DNA of 64,000 nucleotides from Apostichopus japonicus (GCF_037975245.1 NC_092577.1:14904013-14968012), one strand, 5' to 3'; positions 20,871 through 32,300 are shown, counted from the first letter of the stretch. Numbers and translations are program-made. Notes: generated by a model from the sequence alone, not told the origin.

Positions 20871-21690
20871 AGCTATGTATGCTCCTGGTTTAAAGGCTAT
20901 GTACTCTACTGAGTTGGCTGTAGGCCTATACTCCTCCTGGTGAGCTAACACACTTCTTGTGAGCTGGTTTTGCCTCTGCTGAGCAAGATTTATCACTGCT
21001 GAAATTACTATACACCTCAATTTACTACGTACAGTAGCTATGCTTCTGGTTAGGCTACTACTTTGCTGAACTGGTTGTAAAGTGTAAATCCCTCATGGTG
21101 AAATAATACACCTCTTGTGAGCTGAGTTCGCCTCTGCTGAGCAAGATTTATCACTGCTGAACTTACTACTGTATATACCTCAACTTAGCTATGCTCCAGG
21201 TTTACGTAGCTATATATGTACTCTGCTGAGTTGGCTGTAGGCCTATACTTCTCCTGGTGAGCTAACACACCTCTAGTGAGCTGGTTTTGCCTCTGCTGAG
21301 CAAGATGTATCACTGTATACACCTTAATTTACTAGGTACAGTAGCTACAGTATGCTTCTGGTTAGGCTACAACTCTGCTGAACTGGTTGTAAAGTGTAAA
21401 CCCCTCATTGTGAGCTAATTTAATATACCTCTTGTGAGCTGAGTTTGCCTCTGCTGAGCAATATTTATCACTGTGCACTGCTGAACTTACTATACACCTC
21501 AATTTATTATCGATGCTTCTGGTTAGGCTACAACTCTGCTGAACTGGTTGTAAAACTGGGTAAACCCCTCATGGTTAGCTAATACACAGGTCTTTTGTGA
21601 GCTGAGTTTGCCCCGGCTGAGCAAGATGCAGCCCTGTTGAGCTGGCCATAGTACTGATGAGGTAATTAAATCATCTCTGATGAGTATAGT
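20870..21690. repeat. Tandem repeat, degenerate ~165-bp composite unit, about five copies
   Basis: CTGGTGAGCTAACACAC, TTTGCCTCTGCTGAGCAAGA, TTATCACTGCTGAA and GCTTCTGGTTAGGCTAC recur in order. The array reaches to within 40 bp of the TMEM60-like stop codon, so the 3' untranslated region of that gene is largely made of this repeat. Confidence 0.8.
21503..21508 (-). terminator. Candidate poly(A) signal of the TMEM60-like gene
   Basis: AATAAA on the minus strand, about 218 nt after the stop codon. Confidence 0.35.
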
Positions 21691-21725
21691 ATATGCCTGG
21701 AGCACACTAGTAGCCATGGTAAGCT

Positions 21726-22268
21726 TTAACTGCTGTTGCTACTTCTACTGCCTCTAGGATGTGCACCCACAATGTTACTCACAACTGACGTTGTTGTTGC
21801 TCGCTTTGTACTCTGAGAGGCCCTGTTGGTACTGGAGGCATCATTTGGGTGTTGGTCACGTTTCAGCATGGACATAATTTCCGGTGCCCAAGGGAAGAGT
21901 CTAACCACTGCTATAAGGAGAAGTATCCATAGAGGTATAAAAACATAAAATATGTCCAGCACTATGTCTATATATTGCAGTTTCACACACAGCATCAGCT
22001 CGAATGATATTTTCATGGCTAATCCAAAGATGAAGACGCCTAAATTAAACACCACCGATCTCAGACTCGCGTCCCTGTCTCTGCCGTTTCGGACGTGAGT
22101 GACCAGACGGAAAATGAGTAGAGCTAAAAATATGACATCAAATATCCACATCGGCAGGAAGACGAGAAACCAGTTCCAATCGGTCTTCCTGTCCAGCTTG
22201 ACCGCCAGCATTATGAAGAAGAACAAAGCAAACAAACAAGAACACACAATTCTGTAGCTGAGAGGCAT
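21726..22268 (-). CDS. TMEM60: TMEM60-like four-span membrane protein, complete, 180 aa
   Basis: A single-exon coding region. The protein has four hydrophobic segments at about residues 5-25, 33-57, 68-95 and 100-125. Conserved blocks are KLDRKTDWNWFLVFLPMWIFD (residues 24-44), CVKLQYIDI and YVFIPLWILLL, which match the TMEM60/TMEM185 family of small integral membrane proteins. Vertebrate TMEM60 is about 133 residues. This protein keeps that core and adds a polar Ser/Thr/Asn/Arg-rich tail of about 50 residues (131-180), which I expect to be cytosolic. The molecular function of the family is not established. The start is supported by an in-frame TGA eleven codons upstream and by an acceptor (ATTTCAG) whose exon begins at 22311, showing an intron in the 5' untranslated region. 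It points away from the MFF homologue, so the two are head-to-head. Confidence 0.92.
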   Translation of the reverse strand: MPLSYRIVCSCLFALFFFIMLAVKLDRKTDWNWFLVFLPMWIFDVIFLALLIFRLVTHVRNGRDRDASLRSVVFNLGVFIFGLAMKISFELMLCVKLQYIDIVLDIFYVFIPLWILLLIAVVRLFPWAPEIMSMLKRDQHPNDASSTNRASQSTKRATTTSVVSNIVGAHPRGSRSSNSS

Positions 22269-22311
22269 CTTGGCTGATTGTGAGCGAGAGCTCTGTCACA
22301 TCATGCGGTAC
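22269..22311 (-). other. TMEM60-like 5' untranslated part of the coding exon, with splice acceptor
   Basis: On the minus strand, CCATTTCAG precedes G at 22311. The 43 nt up to the ATG contain an in-frame TGA. The upstream untranslated exon was not located; it should lie between 22.4 and about 24.5 kb. Confidence 0.6.
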
Positions 22312-22939
22312 CTGAAATGGAAATTGAGTAAATTAATGATTCCGCTCTAGGAAAGTATATATAGATATATCTTACTGCAATGTTAGCTTTCATTTTTGTC
22401 ATTGCAACAGAAACGCACCAGTAAGAAAAAGAACATTGAACCAGTAATGCTGTCGTGGCTGTTACAGTGTTAGTTCAATTGTAATAGATTACTTTTTGCT
22501 GTAGACATAGTAAAATTGGTAACTTAATGTTACTCACGCTAGAGGCTAGAGCAAAAATGCTGTTAAGTAGGGGCGGTTTATGAGGATCACTCTGCATTTG
22601 GTCATTGGTTTTGTTATATATACAGTATATGTAAATCATGCTATCAACTACTGTACTGCATTTATTTAATTTGCATACTAGGTAGATGGGAAAGCCACAG
22701 CTAAGGTTTAATGCAGATGATCCTATTGTTAAAGATAATTATACATACTGTATGATACTGGGTAGATAGAAAGTCACAGTCAGTTCTTAACCAGATTGCC
22801 CTATTGTTAATGAAAAGAATACAGTGCACTAGCAGGGATATGTGACTTAAACTACATGAATTATGTCAGTAGAGCATACACTACCATAGTGTGAAGTTGT
22901 GTTTTTCTTGAGTTGTCTCTACAGTTTTTATCTCGGAGT

Positions 22940-23487
22940 AATTATAGAATACAGGGCCACTCGATGATACTATCTGAGCATCCGGATGCGCGGATGCTCA
23001 GTCTCACCCCAGTACGTATGTGAGTAAAAAATGTCAAAGTCCCAGTTCTTTCTTTTTGAGTGGATGCGCGGATGCGTGGATGCGGAGTCAAAAATTTCCT
23101 AAGTCCTTTTAAGAACGACACACTATTGATGTGGAATATCTTCGTACATACGGGACTTTCAGTATTGGAAATACGTGATGGTATATGTCGAAACTTTTCG
23201 ACCCGGGGTGGATGCGCGGATGCCCGGATGCGGAGTCAAAATGAAATACGTGATGGTATATGGGGAAACTTTCGAAAATTATTTAAGTCCATTATGGGGA
23301 AACCTTCGAAAATTATCTAAGTCCTTTCCTTGTACTCCCGGGGTGGATGCGCGGATGCGGAGTCAAAATAAAATACGTAATGGAATTTTAGAGGGCGCCA
23401 TACGTGTACGGACATGTACAGACACACCGCGCATCCGCGCATCCGGATGCTGGGAAGAGTTAATGAATGGCCCTGTATTCTATAATT
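22940..23487. mobile_element. 548-bp TIR element rich in GGATGCGCGGATGC
   Basis: The terminal 20 bases AATTATAGAATACAGGGCCA (22940-22959) are perfectly inverted at 23468-23487. After a short divergent stretch the inverted similarity resumes with AGCATCCGGATGCGCGGATG, so each arm is about 60 bp. Internally, GGATGCGCGGATGC plus GGAGTCAAAAT blocks recur three to four times. There is no transposase, so this is a miniature inverted-repeat element or foldback. Confidence 0.75.
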
Positions 23488-23859
23488 GTACCTTTATCTC
23501 TAGATTACGGGTGATGTCGGCAATGTTTGATAAATTTCTGCCATTTTAAAGTTGAATGTAAGATTTCAAGTCTTTTTTTGAGTTCCATGGGTTACAATAC
23601 TAATACTATATCCAGTCGTCCCAATCTTTATCAAAGAAATAAATACTCCATCCGACATGGAGTAATGGTAATATTATGGTAACAGAAATAGTTTTTTAGT
23701 GTGGGGCATGGACTGGAGTACTTTCCTTTCTTAGATTTACCTTTTTGTGGCAAGTTTACCCATGATAGTCATGTCATGTATTCACTACAGTAGGATGGTG
23801 ACTTCGAAGTTCGCCCACTTAAGACTTAAAACACCCCAAAACTAAATCTTCTGGTATAA

Positions 23860-24298
23860 ATCACCAGAAAATATACTTCATATGGTGGGAGAATTGTGTT
23901 TTAGTACGATACACGGCCAAACTTTCTTTCCTGCAAACTGTTTTCACGTTGTTTTCCAAGAAAATTCTTCGTGATTGTGGAACTGGTATTTCTTGCTAGA
24001 GTATTGCGAATTTCGGCCACGCAACCTACAGTGTGGCGCTGGTAAAAATTGGTGGCGCTGTTGCTTTTTCAGTAATTATAACAGACTTCATAGATCTTTC
24101 GTCATTTTATTGACAAATATGTAAGTAATTTCTTGCACACGGGTCATTTTGGAGAGAAAATAACTGTAGCTTCGTAATTTTTCGTGAAATTGGCTGTTGC
24201 TATAGGTTGTCATGGTGAAATCGTGTGTTTCTTAAGGGTGGCCGATTTTCGCAGTACGGCGAACTTCGCAATACTGACTATACTGTGTGCTAACCAAG
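23860..24298 (+). repeat. Left arm of a large inverted repeat upstream of the MFF homologue
   Basis: The ~440-bp segment is found in reverse complement at 26435-26850. Shared landmarks include ACACGGCCAAACTTTCTTTC, GATTGTGGAACTGGTATTTC, GGTGGCGC, TTCGCAATACTGACTATACT and a short frame MKLAVAIGCH. That frame is present in both arms because the DNA is duplicated, not because it is a gene. Confidence 0.8.
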
Positions 24299-24829
24299 TA
24301 CCTGTAGGCTGTAGTGTAACTAGTCACACTCACACGTACTGTAAGATCTCGACTAGGCCTAATTCAATATCTAGACTTACACTACCAAGCAGCCCAAGTG
24401 ACAGCAGTGATATTACCCGTGCGTAAATAACACGACTTAATGAGGAAAAATGGTATAAATGCCTTACATTTAATACGAAAATCCGGTCAGGGATGCCGCA
24501 GTCACCGTTCTGCCATGTTTTGTGTCACTAGTACCACTCTGTTACACTGGATACACTGTTCGTACAAGATAAGAGATGCACAGCAGCGAACAGGAAAACA
24601 AACCCAAGTACTAAGCAATTGAACTTTGACCTAACGGCAGGTTTCATATTAATCTAACGTATGTGATCAACTCATCTTCTTCGAATCTACAGGTGTTCAT
24701 TTACGATTCAGTACACTGGCAGTATTAAGTACAGTAACATATGAGTTTCTAAAATATTTTGCGTTCTATTTGCTAACTTAAACTCACGTAGGCTACCTTG
24801 GATCCAAGCTGCAGATAACACCAAAACTC

Positions 24830-24910
24830 CAGTAACACTACAGTAACACTAGCCCAACTAGGCTAGGCCTAAGTTAGGCGAGCCTACTGTAGGCCTAGGC
24901 TAGCCCAACC
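24830..24910. other. Cluster of AGGCCTA/TAGGCCT palindromic words
   Basis: Repeated CTAGGCCTA, TAGGCGAGCCTA and TGTAGGCCTAGGCTAGCC words in the space between the divergent TMEM60-like and MFF genes. Could be a promoter-proximal simple repeat. Confidence 0.4.
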
Positions 24911-25636
24911 CTACACTACAGTAGTAGTAAGTTGAGTCTCGTCTATCCGACATGCTCAGTGATTAACCTCCGCCACGTATCACGATCTTGCGCAAGGTAC
25001 ATTGCTTCCTCGAAATTGTTAACGTCCTTAAATTGCTATTTTACCCTACAGTGCAGCCCCCCAAATACTGTAGCCCATACTGTACGCCATAGCAAACCTT
25101 GAGTTTGATGCTACAGCTACGATCTGCTACAGTGACTCTATTCTCTATCTTAGAGTTTGGTCTGAGTTTGTACCAGTTCAGCACCGTTATATGCAAATAT
25201 ACTGCTACGGAAATTGTCCAGTATTACTTTCGATATTTGTCAATTACGTTAGGTTTGTATGCCTGTCGTAGTTGGAGCACACTTTCAGGTTAAGAAACTT
25301 TTAAGTAGATGACTTGAAAACAAAATTGGGTTGAACTTGAAGACACTGCATGCCTTGGTTTAGGAAGCAGTGTTACAGTAGGATATTAGTTATGGAATAA
25401 TGCTAGTAAATATCAATGTGCAGTTTCACAGTAAATATCATTTCTCTGATGAACAAAAACAGTAGTTCACAATCTTACTATACACCAACGTTACATATAT
25501 TGTTACATTCTAGCTTTTGAATGCCCAAAATACATGGCGGGCTTTATTTTGAATGTGTAACAAATGGGTTCCCAGGGGACTGACCGACTGAACTTAGCAA
25601 TCATGTACCCAGGAGCAAATATATGTGCTAGCACAT

Positions 25637-25672
25637 AGCTAATGAAGGGCTCAGCTGAGCCCTTCATTAGCT
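25637..25672. repeat. Perfect 36-bp palindrome without a spacer
   Basis: The half-site AGCTAATGAAGGGCTCAG is followed immediately by its exact reverse complement. Weaker symmetry (GCACAT against CTATGC) extends a few bases outward. It lies about 590 bp upstream of the first MFF coding exon. Confidence 0.95.
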
Positions 25673-26262
25673 CTATGCAGCTATTCTATTCATGATGATC
25701 ATTCATTCTGGCAAATCATCACTTTCTGGTTTAATGCCATGCAAATCAGAAGTCTGTCAGAAGTCACTCTTAGCTAATTAGAGCATTCAAGTATGTGCAT
25801 GCATACCCTCCCTACATGTTTTAATAGGTATGATTTGAACATAGTTCATGTAATGCAAGTCTTCACCCACACAGCCTTAGAGGGAATACATGTTCATATC
25901 TTTGTAATTAGGCAAAAATGATTTCTCTGTTTTTCTGCAAGAAAGGTTACATTCATGAACTAGACGTGCTCAATTTATATCCTCATTGATATGTTGATTG
26001 TTGTGGAAAAGCAAACTCAATTTCACTTTCACTGCAGTTTTCTCTCCATTTATTGTAGAGTTTGCGACTGTATTAACTTTCAATTTACTGCCTTCAATAT
26101 AAGCCTGTTGCTTCAAAACTTTTGTTTTGATTGCAAAAGTTAGACATCTTAAGTTGACCAGTTGAAATTGTGAATATTGGAATGCTTTTCAAGTTTTGTC
26201 AGATTTCTAAAAATAGTCTCATGTCTGTTTCAGCTCCATTTGATGTGTTTATAAGTTGAGTT

Positions 26263-26376
26263 ATGGGAAGTGCAAGTGGACCTTCAATCGTTGACCAACT
26301 ACAACAAGAGATGGATGACATGAACAGGATACAGTACAGTGCAGAGTACAGTGCAGACATCAACAGTAAAATGCAG
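26263..26376 (+). CDS. MFF: MFF coding exon 1
   Basis: Residues 1-38, with the MNRIQY motif that marks the start of the conserved MFF N-terminus. Donor ATGCAG|GTATGT, phase 0. The exon itself begins at 26234. Confidence 0.87.
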
Positions 26377-29300
26377 GTATGTACATGTACAGTGCAAAGT
26401 ATAGTGCTGACAAACAGTAAACTGTAGGTACCTACAGTATAGTCAGTATTGCGAAGTTCGTAACACTGCGAAGTTCGGACACCCCTAAGAAAATACACGA
26501 TTTCACTATGACAACCTATAGCAACAGCTAATTTCACGAAAAACTACAAAGCTACATATACTTTCCCTCCAAAATGACCCGTGTGCAAGTAAATATTTGT
26601 CAATAAAATGACGGAGATCCATGAAGTCTGTTATAATTACTGAAAAACAACTGCGCCACCAATTTTATCACCAGTGCCACACTGCGGGACCAGGTGTCTG
26701 AACTTCGCAATACTCTAGCAAAGAAATACCAGTTCCACAATCACAAAGAATCTTCTTGGAATACAACGTGAAAACAGTTTGCAGGAAAGAAAGTTTGGCC
26801 GTGTATCGTAATATAACACATTTCTCCCACCATAACAAGTATATTTTAGTAGGTACCTACAGTATGTGTACAGGGTGGTGTATAGGACAGACATAAACAG
26901 TAAACTAAAGGTACGTGTACTTTATAAATATATGTATAGTATATGGTACTTTCCTTTATTAAATTTTTTATGTTGAAGGCTGTTATAAACTCTTATTTCT
27001 GCACATTGCATAGATTCTAGAACACTTTAAATTATTGCAATATATGTTCTATTAAACATCTGAGGCTGTTCATTTGAAGCAGCTAGACACACAGACCATT
27101 AGGCCAGTTCCTCATATAGATGCAACGTAAAACTCAATGAAAGAATATAACATTTCGTTACATGGCCTCAAATAACATGGTTACAAACTATTATTCAGCG
27201 ACATTATAATGAATTTGAAAACCAAACCAAGGGTGCTCTATTGTTTATATGACATAAAAAGAACTTTTCATTGCATCAGCACAATTTATAAAACAATGTA
27301 GTAACATTTTACTACATTTAAGGCCTGCACTGAGGATTGAATGTTAAAATTTACATACCTGGCAATGCATGTCTCGGTTACGTTGATCCAAGTTAACACC
27401 CGACTGTACATGAAATGTACTGTAGCTTTATGCAAGTCATGTTTAAAATAAGTCAGAAATGACAAAGTTGAGCATGAGGTTTGATGGGATAACAGTAATT
27501 ACTTGAATGTGTGGGACACAAATATTTCTGTACTGCATTGAAAGCTGAAGACCCCACAAAAAAGCCTGCTGGGTCATTTCATACAAAATCAACCAAATAC
27601 TTGGTAGGTACTGTACCCTCTTTGGTTTGGCTAAAGGCCCGGTCACACTACAGCGATATTTTATTGGAATACGGTCCGATTTTTCCGATTTTAGGCCGAA
27701 GAGTGAGGTTTGTGGTAGTGAATGTAATGAATGCAGTGGAATATTCGAATACCTACTCCAAATCTGAGGGTTTCTGGAACGGACTACATTCTGACGTGAC
27801 GTCACATCGAAAAACGATAAAAATCGGAAGAGAAATCGGATAGCTATCGGATAAAAGGAAACGGAGTCAATATCAAAAGTTAGGAGAGGGCTATTCCACA
27901 TCGGAATAGCTCAACAGATAGCAAATCAGGTCCTTTATCACTGTGGCTACTGTAGAAGACCCGAACGAAAAACTGGCTGTTTCGATTCCTCTGGGAAAAT
28001 CGGATAGTATTCCAATAAAAAATCGGTATAGTGTGACCGGACCTTTATATTATTCATATGTTGATAGCACTATCAAATGTTGATATTAACCACATAAAAC
28101 TTGTAGGTGGAATTTAAAGGATATTAAGACATTTTTGGATGTCACAGTTCATGGCTTATTCAGAGATAGATTACAACCCAACGCAACACGCAGCTTTGTT
28201 AATGCAGTCCAACATTGTCATTTATTTTTAGATGCCATCCAGGCTTAGTTTGGAGCCTGAGCAAGAATCCTACATAGACGATGAGCCACCAGAGGATGAC
28301 CTACACAGAGATATGACAGCCAGTCCTGCTCATGCTATGAATGTACCAGAGAGGATACTGTTAGCTGGTGAGGACTGCTGATATTATTGTAAATGGTATG
28401 GGGGTGGATGTGACAGCCAGTCCTGCTCAAGCTATGAATGTACCCGAGAGGATACTGTTAGCTGGTAAGGACTAGTACTGATATTATTGTAAATGGAAGG
28501 GGGGGTGGATGTGACAGCCAGTCCTGCTCATGCTGTGAATGTACCCGAGAGGATACTGTTAGCTCTGGTAAGGACTAGTACTGATATTATTGTAAATGGT
28601 ATGGGGGGTGGATGTGACAGCCAGTCCTGCTCAAGCTATGAATGTAACCGAGAGGATACTGTTAGCTGGTAAGGACTACTGATATTATTGTAAATGGTAT
28701 GGGGGTGGATGTGACAGCCAGTCCTGCTCATGCTATGAATGTACCCGAGAGGATACTGTTAGCTGGTAAGGACTAGTACTGATGTTATTGTAAATGGTAT
28801 GGGGGGTGGATGTGACAGCCAGTCCTGCTCATGCTATGAATGTAACCGAGAGGATACTGTTAGCTCTGGTAAGGACTAGTACTGATATTATTGTAAATGG
28901 TATGGGGGGTGGATGTGACAGCCAGTCCTGCTCATGCTATGAATGTACCCGAGAGGATACTGTTAGCTGGTAAGGACTACTGATATTATTGTAAATGGTA
29001 TGGGGGTGGATGTGACAGCCAGTCCTGCTCATGCTATGAATGTAACCGAGAGGATACTGTTAGCTGGTGAGGACTGCTGATATTATTGTAAATGGTATGG
29101 GGGTGGATGTGACAGCCAGTCCTGCTCAAGCTATGAATGTACCAGAGAGGATACTGTTAGCTGGTAAGGACTAGTACTGATATTATTGTAAATGGTATGG
29201 GGGGTGGATGTGACAGCCAGTCCTGCTCATGCTGTGAATGTACCCGAGAGGATACTGTTAGCTCTGGTAAGGACTAGTACTGATATTATTGTAAATGGTA

Positions 29301-32300
29301 TGGGGGGTGGATGTGACAGCCAGTCCTGCTCAAGCTATGAATGTAACCAAGAGGATACTGTTAGCTGGTAAGGACTACTGATATTATTGTAAATGGTATG
29401 GGGGTGGATGTGACAGCCAGTCCTGCTCATGCTATGAATGTACCCGAGAGGATACTGTTAGCTGGTAAGGACTAGTACTGATGTTATTGTAAATGGTATG
29501 GGGGGTGGATGTGACAGCCAGTCAGGACTGCTCATGCTATGAATGTACCCGAGAGGATACTGTTAGCTCTGGTAAGGACTAGTACTGATATTATTGTAAA
29601 TGGTATGGGGGGTGGATGTGACAGCCAGTCCTGCTCATGCTATGAATGTACCCGAGAGGATACTGTTAGCTGGTAAGGACTACTGATATTATTGTAAATG
29701 GTATGGGGGTGGATGTGACAGCCAGTCCTGCTCATGCTATGAATGTAACCGAGAGGATACTGTTAGCTGGTAAGGACTACTGATATTATTGTAAATGGTA
29801 TGGGGGTGGATGTGACAGCCAGTCCTGCTCATGCTATGAATGTACCCGAGAAGATACTGTTAGCTGGTAAGGACTGCTGATATTATTGTAAATGGTATGG
29901 GGGTGGATGTGACAGCCAGTCCTGCTCATGCTATGAATGTAACCGAGAGGATACTGTTAGCTGGTAAGGACTGCTGATATTATTGTAAATGGTATGGGGG
30001 TGGATGTGACAGCCAGTCCTGCTTATGCTATGTGAACTGTGCAATGTATATTGCAAGTCAGGGTCACTTGAGTAAAATGTTTACAAAGACTTTGTCATGA
30101 AACACAATCCATTAACATGGAAAGCATGCAACTCCAATTTATTAACGAAATCCTTTTTTTTTTTTTTTTTGTATAGGTTCTGGTTCACATGTTGGTATGC
30201 GAGAAGCTCCCAGAGACTTAGACCTAGGAGACATGTCAAGCTATCCTAGAGGTTAGTAGTTTCACATGTGGTGTTAATGGTAGCATTCTGGGCTGTGGCT
30301 TTCCATGAATGTTACAATTAAAACACAAGTCCAGAGAGTGTTTTTCATATGAATCATAGTCATTCCATATCAAAACAGGAGCATGTTGTAGTTCGACATC
30401 TTTGAAAAATTCCCAATTTTATTGTATGATTGGAACACCATGAAATAAGCATATTCTGAAAATTTCAGTTGCATTGCTTCACAATTGGCCGATTTATCAC
30501 ACTTTGAAATTCCGCATTTTGTCGCCACCGTGGCATTTTGGCATTTTTGTGACCTTTGAGGTCTCATTTCTCAGCAATTAACATCCTACTACCTTTCTAT
30601 AACAGATGCATATAGAGTCTATCCCATACAACAGGAATATAAACAATTAGGCTACAAAAATATTTTCTTGTGGCGTTACGTCAACGTAAAAGTGTCAAAA
30701 TATTCGATTTTTGTACTTTTCATTTAAAAATGTGCTGTTTTTAGTGATGAATTGCTCCTAAGCCATTGCTTCAGGGTACTTGATTCTTTCAGAGGTTATT
30801 ATGTCTAGTACAAACAATACAAAATAAATGATTACAATGCTTTCCTATAATATATTTTGCAAGTTGTGCAAGTCTTAAGTTGCTATTTCATGCTGCGATT
30901 CAGCATGAGGAAGGGGTTTTGATGCCAATTTTTTACGAAAGTAACCATGTTAGAGCTGTCAGAGTTTTATACTGTACCTTAATCATAACTATAAAGTTCT
31001 TACACCTTAACAAATTACAGGGTTCTGGCTTTTTCTCAATATTAATTTATATGAAGTTGTTAAGTTGCTCCGATGTACAAAAGAGGTCGTCTTTGACAGC
31101 CAATACCTCAAAATGCGTCATATTGAAAAAATCTGATAATTTTTTCTGGAAGAGATATAGTACCACACTGTTTGTACAAAAAATTTCAGGAGGGTGTTTT
31201 GCCTTATTTTGAAATGAAAAATCCTCAAAGTTTTGGATTTTTACAAAAAAAAAGGTTTTGTCTGTTTTGATGTTCCACATGTTTTGAGCCTGGGTATTGT
31301 ACTTCAAGGTCATTCAATTTAATACCGTGCAGTTTTTAATTTCATATAAACAAAAACTATTTGCAATGTACTTGTCTGTTTCTGGTTATTAAAAAGACTT
31401 TACTATAGAGCAGTGGATTGAATGGTTGATGCCTACAAGGGAGTGCTACAAATAAAGAGCTGAAAATCTCTGATCTTTTCTGGTTCTCACTTAATTCTTG
31501 GACAGATAGTTACTTGGAACTTTGAGCAAAATTGTATGACAAGGAATCACGAATCAACGAATCACAAAGCCAACTGGCTTTCTGTTTACATTCAAACAAA
31601 AGCATCAAACTTTAGGAACAAGATATTGAAAAGATAATTTCCTCTTCACTCTCACTATAATATCCCATAAAGTTTCAGATTGGTTGCTGCTGGTTATCGA
31701 GTAATTTCGATTTGTTATTTAGCAATCCATATAAACTTTAAAGATAATTGTAACAGAGGGTGGGATTATGTTATGTGGATGATGAATGGATGTACTTTAA
31801 AGGTGCACTATTAATGTCATTGTGTTTCAAAAGCTGTGAGTTTATCATACCAGTGTTGATATGTAAAATATTTCTTTTGATTTCTTTGAAAGTGTGTGAT
31901 GTGTTCCCTTTCTTTTCCTGCTAAGGTGAACAGGCTGTAGGGCTAACTACACCACCAAGGACCCTGACTTTAGATGAATTCCACTTCCCAACAGTCGGTA
32001 CAGAAAGGAAAGATAACAATGCAGCCATGAAGAAGCTTGCAGGGTAAGACACTAATCGTACAAACAAAAAATAGTAAACAAGCTTATATGAAGATAAAAA
32101 AGATTATATGTTAAGCATGCAGGCACAGAAAGAAAAAAACAAACATGAAGAAATATACAAGATTATATGTTAAGCATGCAGGCACAGAAAGAAAGGAACA
32201 AACATGAAGAAATATACAAGATTATATGTTAAGCATGCAGGCACAGAAAGAAAGGAACAAACATGAAGAAATGTACAAGATTATATGTTAAGCATGCAGG

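Noticed and set aside
24184-26537. Related frames MKLAVAIGCH... on opposite strands suggesting a duplicated gene
   Set aside because: They lie in the two arms of an inverted DNA duplication; similarity extends equally into non-coding sequence.
27443-27901. 152-codon minus-strand open frame in MFF intron 1
   Set aside because: It runs across the inverted-repeat element at 27633-28046 and has no protein features.
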